Assembly (NCBI RefSeq): GCF_001262495.1
Contig: NZ_LGYE01000004.1
Location: 62,001 to 126,000 of the forward strand
Source: Microbacterium sp. GCS4
Lineage (GTDB): Bacteria > Actinomycetota > Actinomycetes > Actinomycetales > Microbacteriaceae
DNA length: 64,000 bases
Direction of reading: 5' to 3'
The notes below the pieces were generated by a model. It was not told the DNA's origin. It saw only the letters and a list, made by a program, of their open reading frames with translations, and searched no databases. Below are positions 18,310 through 24,970 of the stretch, piece by piece. A program made the translations under genes and the position numbers. How positions within the stretch are numbered: position 1 is the first letter of the stretch; every line of letters starts with the position of its first letter.

Positions 18310-19545
18310 ATGGACACCGCCCTCACCCGATCGCAGTACGTGCGATGGCGCACCGCGACCTTCGCGATCTTCCTCGCCAGCGGCCTGTCGGTCGCGACCT
18401 GGGCGTCCCGCGTGCCCGACCTCAAGATCGCGCTCGAGATCGACAAGGCGCAGGTCGGCATGCTGCTGCTCGGTGCCGGCATCGCCTCGATCATCGGGAT
18501 CTCGTCGAGCCCCGCGATCATGGCGCGCACCGGCGCGCGCCTCGGCATGATGACGTCGATCGTCACCTTCGCCTCGGGTGTCGCGCTGATCGGGATCGGT
18601 GCGAACGTCTTCGGGTCCTACCCCGTCGTCCTGATCGGCCTCGTGCTGTTCGGGCTCGGCAACGGCTGCATCGACGTGATGATGAACGTCGAGGCGACCG
18701 CGATCGAGCAGCACGCGGGCAAGACGATCCTGCCCCTGTTCCACGCCTTCTTCAGCTTCGGAACCGTGATCGGCGCGGGAGCCGGCGCCCTCGCCGCCCA
18801 ACTGCGCATCGACGTGTTCGGTCACACTCTCGCAGTCGCGGTGCTGATCCTCGCCATCGGCATCGTCAGCATCGCGAACGTGCCGCGCCGGGAGGAGGCC
18901 CTCGACCGCGGCGCGGACGAGGTCGACAAGCCCCACTGGCGAGAGCGCATGCATGTGGCGCTCTCGGCCTGGCGGGAGCCGCGCACCTACGCGATCGGAG
19001 TCGTGATGCTCGGCATGTCCTTCGCCGAGGGTGGCGCGAACGACTGGCTCGCTCTCGGCGTCGCGGAGGATCACGGCGGCGGCACCGCGCTCGGAGCCGC
19101 GGCCCTCGCCACGTTCTCGGTCGCGATGACAGCGGTCCGCGTCTTCGGCGGACCGCTCGTCGACCGCCTCGGCCGCGTGATCGTGCTGCGCGTCCTCGCG
19201 CTCACGGCGGCAGCCGGCATCCTGCTGTTCATCCTCGCGCCCACTCTCCCGCTCGTGTTCCTCGGGGCGGCGCTGTGGGGCATCGGCGCCTCGCTCGGGT
19301 TCCCACTCGGCATGTCGGCGGCGGCGGACGACCCGGCCAAGGCGGCGGCCCGCGTCAGCGCGGCCGCCACGATCGGCTACATCTCCTTCCTCGGCGGCCC
19401 CCCGGTGCTCGGCGTCATCAGCGAGCACATCGGGCTCCTGAACACGCTCTTCATCCTCGTGGTGCTCGCGGTGCTGTCCGGCCTGTTCTCGGGTGCCGCC
19501 CGCCCGCTGCGCGAGGAGGAGAAGACGCCGGTCGCCGCGGCCTGA
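18310..19545 (+). CDS. MFS transporter under LacI control
   Basis: 411 residues, 12 hydrophobic helices, no signal peptide. It resembles the FucP/YbjJ-like branch of MFS: the N-terminal RTATFAIFLASGLSVATWAS pattern and the GNGCIDVMMNVEATAIE helix are characteristic of that group. A sugar or sugar-derivative substrate is plausible because the divergent gene is a LacI regulator with an operator over this promoter. Transcription probably starts at the ATG (leaderless). No catabolic enzyme is in the same operon, so the substrate is not resolved. Confidence 0.88.
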   Translation: MDTALTRSQYVRWRTATFAIFLASGLSVATWASRVPDLKIALEIDKAQVGMLLLGAGIASIIGISSSPAIMARTGARLGMMTSIVTFASGVALIGIGANVFGSYPVVLIGLVLFGLGNGCIDVMMNVEATAIEQHAGKTILPLFHAFFSFGTVIGAGAGALAAQLRIDVFGHTLAVAVLILAIGIVSIANVPRREEALDRGADEVDKPHWRERMHVALSAWREPRTYAIGVVMLGMSFAEGGANDWLALGVAEDHGGGTALGAAALATFSVAMTAVRVFGGPLVDRLGRVIVLRVLALTAAAGILLFILAPTLPLVFLGAALWGIGASLGFPLGMSAAADDPAKAAARVSAAATIGYISFLGGPPVLGVISEHIGLLNTLFILVVLAVLSGLFSGAARPLREEEKTPVAAA

Positions 19546-19567
19546 CATCGCAGACGACGGATGCCGT

Positions 19568-19573
19568 TAGGCT
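19568..19573 (+). promoter_or_regulatory. nucS -10 box, leaderless type
   Basis: TAGGCT ends six bases before the GTG at 19580. Confidence 0.5.
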
Positions 19574-19579
19574 CGTCGG

Positions 19580-20275
19580 GTGCGTCTCGTCATCGCCCGC
19601 TGCTCCGTCGATTACTCCGGGCGGCTGAATGCCCACCTTCCTCTCGCCACGCGCCTGCTCGTCCACAAGGGCGACGGCAGCCTGCTCGTGCACTCGGACG
19701 GCGGCAGCTACAAGCCGTTGAACTGGATGAGCCCTCCCTGCTCGCTCTCTCCCGAGGAGCCCGGGGAGGAGGAGGCCAGTGCCGGCGTCACGGAGGTGTG
19801 GCGCGTCACGCACAAGAAGACCGGCGATGCGCTGCGCGTGCAGATCTACGAGATCCTCCACGACTCGAACCATGACCTCGGCGTCGACCCCGGCCTGCAG
19901 AAGGACGGCGTGGAGGCTGACCTGCAGCGGCTCCTTGCGGAGCAGGTGGAGCTCGTCGGCGAGGGGACCACGCTCGTGCGGCGCGAGTACCCGACGGCGA
20001 TCGGCCCCGTGGACCTCTTGGTGCGGGATGCCGAGGGCGCGGCGATCGCGATCGAGGTCAAGCGCCGCGGCGACATCGACGGCGTCGAGCAGCTCACGCG
20101 CTACCTCGAACTGCTCGGCCGCGACCCGCACCTCGCGCCGATCACCGGAATCTTCGCCGCCCAGGAGATCAAGCCGCAGGCCCGCGTGCTCGCCGAGGAC
20201 CGTGGGATCCGCTGCCTCGTCCTCGACTACGACGACATGAAGGGCATCGAGTCGGGCATCCCGCGCCTCTTCTGA
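19580..20275 (+). CDS. nucS: Mismatch-specific endonuclease NucS (EndoMS)
   Basis: 231 residues, full length. NucS cuts both strands at G-T, G-G and T-T mismatches and replaces MutS/MutL mismatch repair in most actinobacteria. The N-terminal DNA-binding/dimerisation half opens with [16 protein letters not shown]. The PD-(D/E)xK nuclease half has the catalytic acid in GPVDLL (Asp145) and EVKRRG (Glu159, Lys161), and the conserved RYLELL helix follows. It is single-gene, GTG start, with a leaderless-type -10. The short C-terminus after [11 protein letters not shown] ends in GIPRLF; a hydrophobic C-terminal end is where sliding-clamp binding is reported for this family. Confidence 0.96.
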   Translation: MRLVIARCSVDYSGRLNAHLPLATRLLVHKGDGSLLVHSDGGSYKPLNWMSPPCSLSPEEPGEEEASAGVTEVWRVTHKKTGDALRVQIYEILHDSNHDLGVDPGLQKDGVEADLQRLLAEQVELVGEGTTLVRREYPTAIGPVDLLVRDAEGAAIAIEVKRRGDIDGVEQLTRYLELLGRDPHLAPITGIFAAQEIKPQARVLAEDRGIRCLVLDYDDMKGIESGIPRLF

Positions 20276-20287
20276 GCGCGAGTTCTC

Positions 20288-20644
20288 TCAGACCTGGGTG
20301 AGCAACCGCCGCGGCGGACCTTCGAACCGCGCGATGGAGATCTTTACGTCCACGACCTCCCCGCGGAGGTCCGCGACCTCGGTACGCACCTCCGCGATCT
20401 CGCCGCGCACCTCCGCGAATCGGGCGTCGACCTGCCCGAATCGGGCGTCGATCCTGGCGTCCTGCTCTGCGAAACGAGCGTCCATCCGCGCGTCCTGCGC
20501 CGCGAACTTCGCGTCGATCCTGGCGTCCTGCTGCGCGAACCGATCATCCATGCGCTTCACGACCCACGCGAATCCTGCGAGCGACGCGGCGATGACCGCG
20601 AAGGCGCTGGCCAGCGTGGTGATGACCTCGATCGACACGAACAT
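20288..20644 (-). CDS. Small membrane-anchored coiled-coil protein
   Basis: 118 residues: one N-terminal membrane helix (about residues 5-29), then a coiled coil to about residue 100, then a short basic tail. The coil is built of three nearly identical 11-residue units of the type RFAxQDARIDA (about residues 34-66), continuing into EVRGEIAEVRTEVADLRGEV. Eleven-residue periodicity favours a right-handed or straight coil. There is a plausible RBS (GGATGGGGG). Function is unknown; such proteins are often annotated as response-regulator- or DUF-type hypothetical. It converges on nucS (12-base gap). Confidence 0.75.
   Translation of the reverse strand: MFVSIEVITTLASAFAVIAASLAGFAWVVKRMDDRFAQQDARIDAKFAAQDARMDARFAEQDARIDARFGQVDARFAEVRGEIAEVRTEVADLRGEVVDVKISIARFEGPPRRLLTQV
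20445..20543. repeat. Three 33-bp coding tandem repeats
   Basis: Units at 20445-20477, 20478-20510 and 20511-20543 encode the 11-residue coil units of the preceding protein. The first and third share the run GCGTCGATCCTGGCGTCCTG. A shortened unit precedes them near 20424. Confidence 0.75.
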
Positions 20645-20760
20645 GCCCCCATCCTGCTCCGCGTCCGCGGAGATGTCACGACCGTAGCCGTGTGAGATCC
20701 GGCATCCCGGCATCCGTGGATAAGCCCGTGCGAGCGGAATCTGTGCAGGGGAAGTGCCCA

Positions 20761-20766
20761 TAGGCT
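20761..20766 (+). promoter_or_regulatory. Leaderless-type -10 box of the HAD gene
   Basis: TAGGCT ends seven bases before the ATG at 20774. Confidence 0.45.
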
Positions 20767-20773
20767 GGAGGGC

Positions 20774-21439
20774 ATGGTGCATTCCCCCTACTCGTGCGTG
20801 CTCTGGGACGTCGACGGCACGATCGTCGACGCCTCCGTCGGGATCCTCCGACGGCTGAACGTCGCCCTCACGCACTTCGGCCGTCCGGCTCCCACCCGCG
20901 AGGAGCTGACGCACTGGATCGGGCCGCCCATGTTCGACTCGTTCCAGGCTCAGGCGGGCATGACACCCGAGCAGTCGACCGAGGCCGTCGCCTTCTATCG
21001 GGAGCTGGGCAAGGCCGACGGCTACACGACGGACATCGCGACGTACCCCGGTGTGCCCGCGATCATCCGCGACCTGCATGACGCCGGCGTGCCGCAGGCC
21101 ACCGCGAGCTCCAAGCCGGAGATCCAGGTCGACGCGATCGTCGACTTCTTCGAGTTGCGCCCGTACTTCCTCACGACGGTCGGCGCCACCCCGGACGAGG
21201 CCACTCTGGCCTCCAAGACCGACATCGTCGCCGAGGCGCTGCGGCGTCTGGCCGAGCGCGGAGCGGACGTCTCACGTCCGGTGCTGATCGGCGACCGTCA
21301 CCACGACGTCGAGGGCGGTGCCGCGAATGGCGTGCCCGTCGTGTTCGTGGACTGGGGCTTCAGCGACGCGCACGAGGGCGACGACGCGGCGTTCCGTGTG
21401 AGCACGCCGGACGAGCTGCGCACGCTGCTGCTCGGCTGA
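20774..21439 (+). CDS. HAD-superfamily phosphatase, phosphoglycolate-phosphatase-like
   Basis: 221 residues. Motif I is DVDGT at 12-16 (nucleophile Asp12, acid Asp14), motif II is the Ser/Thr in TASSKP near residue 112, the motif III lysine is probably Lys151 region (ASKTDIV), and motif IV is IGDRHHDVEGG near residue 175. The helical cap between motifs I and II is of the C1 type, as in Gph. It probably dephosphorylates a small cytosolic metabolite such as phosphoglycolate. It stands alone, with a leaderless-type promoter and a shared hairpin downstream. Confidence 0.9.
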   Translation: MVHSPYSCVLWDVDGTIVDASVGILRRLNVALTHFGRPAPTREELTHWIGPPMFDSFQAQAGMTPEQSTEAVAFYRELGKADGYTTDIATYPGVPAIIRDLHDAGVPQATASSKPEIQVDAIVDFFELRPYFLTTVGATPDEATLASKTDIVAEALRRLAERGADVSRPVLIGDRHHDVEGGAANGVPVVFVDWGFSDAHEGDDAAFRVSTPDELRTLLLG

Positions 21440-21528
21440 GCGATCCGCGGTCGCCGCCGAGCCTCGCCGTCCCGGCGACCGCGTGGCACGACCATGCCCC
21501 GACCCGGGTCACTCCCCGCGAAAAGCAC

Positions 21529-21579
21529 AGAACTCCCCGCCGGATGCCGCGATCGCTGCGGCCCCGGTCGGGGAGTTCT
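21529..21579 (-). terminator. Terminator of the cold-shock gene
   Basis: 11-bp arms (21529-21539 with 21569-21579) flank a 29-base loop with a small inner hairpin. On the minus strand the arm is followed by GTGCTTTTC. It sits 15 bases beyond the csp stop and could also stop transcription from the HAD side. Confidence 0.7.
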
Positions 21580-21593
21580 CGAGTCGACCGGTC

Positions 21594-21800
21594 TCAGACC
21601 GGGCGGATGTTCTCGGCCTGCAGGCCCTTGGGGCCCTGCGCCACGTCGAACTCGACTCGCTGGTTTTCCTCCAGCGAGCGGTAGCCGGAAGACTGGATGG
21701 CGGAGTAGTGCGCGAAAACGTCAGCGCCGCCGTCGTCGGGGGAGATGAAGCCGAAGCCCTTCTCCGAGTTGAACCACTTGACCGTGCCCTGAGTAGCCAT
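21594..21800 (-). CDS. Cold-shock-domain protein
   Basis: 68-residue single CSD protein of the CspA family, the typical length. RNP1 KGFGFI (residues 14-19) and RNP2 VFAHY (28-32) are intact, with the aromatic Trp9 and Phe10. It binds single-stranded RNA/DNA and acts as an RNA chaperone in the cytosol. Several ACT/CAG-rich bases and a CAGTAA run precede the ATG without a strong Shine-Dalgarno. A 10-bp hairpin lies about 47-70 bases upstream and may be in the leader. Confidence 0.96.
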   Translation of the reverse strand: MATQGTVKWFNSEKGFGFISPDDGGADVFAHYSAIQSSGYRSLEENQRVEFDVAQGPKGLQAENIRPV

Positions 21801-21846
21801 TTACTGCCTGTTCTGCTGAAAAAGAAGCCGACGCAGGATGCCCCGA

Positions 21847-21870
21847 CGTGCTCCACGCTAGTGGAGCACG
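21847..21870. other. 10-bp inverted repeat upstream of csp
   Basis: CGTGCTCCAC and GTGGAGCACG are perfect arms around GCTA. The minus strand contains TAGCGT in its middle, a -10-like hexamer. It may be a leader hairpin of the cold-shock mRNA or an operator over its promoter; the sequence does not decide. Confidence 0.5.
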
Positions 21871-21950
21871 CGCTGAGCGGAAGTCCTGGTTTCAGCCCGT
21901 AACCCAAATGTTGCACGAGCGTCATCCGCTGATCGTCGGCGCGGAGCCCG

Positions 21951-22015
21951 GAAAATGGTGTGGCCCTCACCGCGGGGGGAGCGATGAGGGCCGAAGACGA
22001 CCGGAGGGTGCGTCA
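21951..22015 (-). ncRNA. Candidate C6-loop small RNA (6C-like)
   Basis: On the minus strand a -10-like TAGGGT (22027-22022) would start transcription near 22015. The 65-base product would contain a small hairpin with a CACCCTCC loop (arms GACG 22014-22011 and CGTC 21999-21996). It then has an 8-bp hairpin GGCCCTCA/TGAGGGCC (21992-21985 with 21969-21962) whose 15-base loop carries CCCCCC, and then ACACCATTTTCC, terminator-like. Two hairpins with C-rich loops and this length resemble the actinobacterial 6C RNA. I cannot match the Rfam model from memory, so this is a structural resemblance only. Confidence 0.4.
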
Positions 22016-22300
22016 GGATCCACCCTAACCCCTCCGAGGGCGTTCTGTCCCCCATTTGGGGGACAAACGCGAAAAAAGGTCGAAAATCTCCGAGAAGATA
22101 GCGGCCCCCTCGAGTGGCGCATTGGGGACTGAGCGACTCGAGGGGGCCCAATCGCATGCACGGATCGCCTTTGCCTCTGGGGAAGGCAGTCCGTCGTCTG
22201 GGGTGGACGGAGACGATCAATCCCCTGTGCACGCACTCTCACCATAGGGGAGGAGCGGTGCTGCCGCCATAGGGGGTTGACGCCCGCGCGCGTCGTATGA
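22016..22300. other. Non-coding block between csp and the shikimate-dehydrogenase-like gene
   Basis: With the preceding elements this forms a 562-base gap (21801-22362), the longest in the window. No frame in it has the codon pattern of a gene. It holds a perfect 20-base palindrome with 9-bp arms (TGTCCCCCA/TGGGGGACA, 22046-22065) and a hairpin with 13-bp perfect arms (22103-22115 with 22136-22148). Two smaller minus-strand hairpins also have CCCC in their loops (around 22165-22185 and 22190-22212). CCCCTATGG occurs twice on the minus strand (near 22270 and 22245). The content points to RNA genes or leader elements on the minus strand. Confidence 0.5.
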
Positions 22301-22350
22301 GACCGCTCCCACGTCTGGCGGCGACGGCGATCCGGATACGTGACGCGGTC

Positions 22351-22356
22351 TACCCT
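22351..22356 (+). promoter_or_regulatory. Leaderless-type -10 box
   Basis: TACCCT ends six bases before the GTG at 22363, which decides that start over the ATG at 22369 and over upstream in-frame codons. Confidence 0.5.
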
Positions 22357-22362
22357 GGTTCG

Positions 22363-23181
22363 GTGACCATGCTGAACAAGGACATGACCCTGTGCATCTC
22401 GCTGTCCGCGCGGCCGAGCAACAACGGCACGCGCTTCCACAACTTCCTCTATGAGGAGCTCGGACTGAACTGGATCTACAAGGCGTTCGCGCCCACGGAC
22501 CTCGCCCAGGCGATCGCCGGGGTACGCGGCCTCGGCATCCGCGGGTGCGCGATCTCCATGCCGTTCAAGGAGGACGTGATCGCCCTCGTCGATCGCATGG
22601 ACCCCTCGGCGACCGCGATCGACTCGGTGAACACGATCGTCAACGACGATGGCGTGCTGACGGCCTACAACACGGACTACAGCGCGATCGCCCAGCTCAT
22701 CGAACGGAACTCCCTCGACCCGGCATCCACGGTCCTTCTTCGCGGCTCGGGCGGGATGGCGAAGGCGACGGCCGCAGCCTTCCGTGACGCCGGCTTCCGC
22801 CGCGTCACGATCGTCGCGCGCAACGAGGAGCGCGGGCGCGCGCTCGCGGACCTGTACGGCTTCTCCTGGGTCGCGGATGCCGCGGATGCCACCGCCGACG
22901 TCATCGTCAACATCACCCCCATCGGCATGGCCGGCGGCGCGGACGAGCATGGGCTCTCGTTCGCCGAGGAGCAGATCACCGCGGCTTCGGTGGTGTTCGA
23001 CGTCGTCGCGCTTCCGGCCGAGACCCCGCTGGTCCGTGCGGGGCGCGCAGCCGGCAAGGTCGTCATCACGGGAGCCGAGGTCGCGACCCTTCAGGCCCTC
23101 GAGCAGTTCGTGCTCTACACGGGCATCCGCCCCTCTGCCGCCCAGGTGCAGGCGGCCGAGGAGTACATGCGCGCGCAGTAG
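22363..23181 (+). CDS. Shikimate 5-dehydrogenase-like protein
   Basis: 272 residues of the AroE/YdiB superfamily. The substrate half shows SLSARPSNNGTRFHN near residue 11 (in place of SxS), the catalytic lysine in MPFKEDV near residue 68 and the Asp in NTDY near 105. The NADP half has a modified dinucleotide loop LLRGSGGMAKA near 122 and an RNEERGRAL segment after strand 2. The divergence from true AroE in the first substrate motif suggests the SdhL-like or an uncharacterised quinate/shikimate-like branch. It is monocistronic. The start is set by the -10 spacing. Confidence 0.88.
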   Translation: MTMLNKDMTLCISLSARPSNNGTRFHNFLYEELGLNWIYKAFAPTDLAQAIAGVRGLGIRGCAISMPFKEDVIALVDRMDPSATAIDSVNTIVNDDGVLTAYNTDYSAIAQLIERNSLDPASTVLLRGSGGMAKATAAAFRDAGFRRVTIVARNEERGRALADLYGFSWVADAADATADVIVNITPIGMAGGADEHGLSFAEEQITAASVVFDVVALPAETPLVRAGRAAGKVVITGAEVATLQALEQFVLYTGIRPSAAQVQAAEEYMRAQ

Positions 23182-23184
23182 CCC

Positions 23185-24372
23185 TCAGACGACGACCGTG
23201 CGCAGCGAGCCGGATGCCGTCGAGAGGGGCCGTCGCGCGGTCACGACCGCGATCACCATGACGACGAGAGCGGATGCCGTGATCACGGCGCCGATCCAGA
23301 TCGGCGAGGTGTAGCCGAGACCGGCCGAGATCCCGAGGCCTCCGGCCCAGGCGCCGAGGGCGTTGCCCACGTTGAAGGCGCCGATGTTCGCGCCGGAGGC
23401 GAGCGTGGGGGCGCCGCCGGCGTAGTGCATGATGCGGGTCTGGAGTCCCGGCACGGTGCCGAAGCCGAATGCGCCCATGACGACGAGGATCGCGATGGTC
23501 GCTGGCTGCGACCAGGCGAGCAGCCCGAAGAGCACCAAGACGACCAGCAGCGCCCCGATGAAGAGGAGGAGCGTGCGGTCGAGTGCGCCGTCGGCCAGGC
23601 GTCCGCCGACCCAGTTGCCGATCACGAGACCGGCGCCGAACAGCACGAGGAGCCAGGGCACGGCCGCGGCGTCGAAGCCCGAGACGCCGGTGAGCGTGTA
23701 GGCGATGTAGGTGAAGGCGCCGAACATGCCGCCGAACGCGAGCGCCGTGACGATCAGCGAGAGCCAGACCTGGCCGGAGCGGAAGGCGCTCAGCTCTCCG
23801 CGGAGGCTCACGTGCGCCGCGGAGCCGCGTGGTGCCGAAACGAGCACCGCGATGCCGGCGAACGCGAGCACGCCGATGCCGGAGATGACCCAGAACGTCG
23901 CCCGCCACCCGTACTGCTGGCCGATGAAGGTGCCGAAGGGGACGCCGAGGACGTTCGCGGCGGTGAGGCCCGTGAACATGATGGCGATGGCGCGAGCCTT
24001 CTTCGCGGGGGCGACGAGCTCTGCCGCGACGACGGAGCCGATGCCGAAGAAGGCTCCATGGCAGAGGGCGGCGACGATGCGCCCGGCCATGGCGGCCGAG
24101 TAGTCGGGAGCGATGGCCGTCAGCGCGTTGCCGAGGACGAAGAGGATGAGCAGTCCGAGCAGTACGGGCTTGCGGGGCAGTCGCGTGGTGGCGGCCGTGA
24201 GTCCGAGTGCGCCCACCACGACGCTCAGCGCGTAGCCCGAGATGAGCCAGCCTGCCGTGGCTTCGGCGACCCCGAAGTCGTGGGCGACCTCGGGCAGGAG
24301 GCCCATGATGACGAACTCCGTGAGTCCGATCCCGAAGGCCCCGATGGCGAGTGCGATGAGTCCGAGTGGCAT
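23185..24372 (-). CDS. MFS transporter, AraJ/DHA1-like
   Basis: 395 residues and 12 helices. MPLGLIALAIGAFGIGLTEF at the N-terminus and VAHDFGVAEATAGWLISGYA in helix 2 are the hallmark of the AraJ/NepI/sugar-efflux DHA1 group. It is probably an exporter of a drug or sugar-like compound. The ATG at 24372 was chosen over longer frames because it matches that family N-terminus. It is divergent from a MarR gene with several inverted repeats in the 128-base gap. That arrangement makes it the likely target of the MarR protein. Its stop is three bases from the previous gene's stop. Confidence 0.9.
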   Translation of the reverse strand: MPLGLIALAIGAFGIGLTEFVIMGLLPEVAHDFGVAEATAGWLISGYALSVVVGALGLTAATTRLPRKPVLLGLLILFVLGNALTAIAPDYSAAMAGRIVAALCHGAFFGIGSVVAAELVAPAKKARAIAIMFTGLTAANVLGVPFGTFIGQQYGWRATFWVISGIGVLAFAGIAVLVSAPRGSAAHVSLRGELSAFRSGQVWLSLIVTALAFGGMFGAFTYIAYTLTGVSGFDAAAVPWLLVLFGAGLVIGNWVGGRLADGALDRTLLLFIGALLVVLVLFGLLAWSQPATIAILVVMGAFGFGTVPGLQTRIMHYAGGAPTLASGANIGAFNVGNALGAWAGGLGISAGLGYTSPIWIGAVITASALVVMVIAVVTARRPLSTASGSLRTVVV

Positions 24373-24400
24373 GGGTGCGTTCCGTGGTCCTCTGCTAAAG

Positions 24401-24471
24401 TAGTTGCAGACGCGGGATATTGCGTCCGACGCATAATCATTGCACACGCAACTATGCCGCGCAAGCAACTA
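24401..24471. promoter_or_regulatory. MarR operator region
   Basis: The divergent gap contains TAGTTGC (24401-24407) and its inverse GCAACTA twice (24448-24454, 24465-24471). It also has TTGC-ACAC-GCAA (24440-24451) and TGCGTC-C-GACGCA (24421-24433). The minus strand TACTTTAG over the first site is -10-like for the MFS gene. Such clustered 6-7-bp inverted sites are typical for MarR dimers. Confidence 0.55.
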
Positions 24472-24500
24472 CCCGCGTTCGCACGCGATCGGAGGACACC

Positions 24501-24950
24501 ATGGGCATCTCGGACGACGCCGTCGAGATCCGCGCACGCGGCTGGCGCACCCTCGCCGCACTGCACGGCATCATCGACGCCGAACTCGAACGCGCACTCG
24601 GGGCTTCGGTTGGCCTGTCGGTGGTCGAGTACACCGTGCTCGACGCCCTCAGCCGCCAGGACGGCTGGCACATGCGGATGCAGCAGCTCGCCCGCGCAGC
24701 CGCTCTCAGCCCGAGTGCGACGACGCGACTCGTGACACGCCTCGAGGACCGGGGCCTGCTCACCCGCATCCTGTGCGCCGACGATCGCCGAGGCATCTAC
24801 ACGGAGTTGACCCCCGCCGGTCGCGCACTGTACGACCGGGCGCACCCGATCCACGACGAGACGCTCGAACGGACTCTCGGCGACGCCGTCACGCAGCCCG
24901 AGCTCGCGCCGGTCGTGCACGCCCTGCAGGGGTCGTCCGTCGACGCCTGA
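24501..24950 (+). CDS. MarR-family transcriptional regulator
   Basis: 149 residues of a single winged-helix dimer-forming MarR domain. The DNA-binding segment MRMQQLARAAALSPSATTRLV (residues about 57-77) and the wing DRRGIYTELTPAGRA (about 95-110) are clear. A good Shine-Dalgarno (GGAGGA) precedes the ATG. It probably represses itself and the divergent MFS exporter through the repeated TTGC/GCAA sites and is released by a small aromatic or toxic ligand. Confidence 0.94.
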   Translation: MGISDDAVEIRARGWRTLAALHGIIDAELERALGASVGLSVVEYTVLDALSRQDGWHMRMQQLARAAALSPSATTRLVTRLEDRGLLTRILCADDRRGIYTELTPAGRALYDRAHPIHDETLERTLGDAVTQPELAPVVHALQGSSVDA

Positions 24951-24958
24951 CCACCGGG

Positions 24959-24964
24959 TACTCT
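24959..24964 (+). promoter_or_regulatory. Leaderless-type -10 box of the VWA lipoprotein gene
   Basis: TACTCT ends six bases before the ATG at 24971, within nine bases of the MarR stop at 24950. Confidence 0.45.
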
Positions 24965-24970
24965 GGGCGC

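Noticed and set aside
22103..22148. Attachment site or transposon end formed by the 13-bp inverted repeat
   Set aside because: There is no transposase, integrase, target duplication or tRNA nearby.
21971..22276. G-quadruplex array on the plus strand
   Set aside because: The G runs are 20-60 bases apart, too far for a stable quadruplex, and most are explained as hairpin arms or loops.
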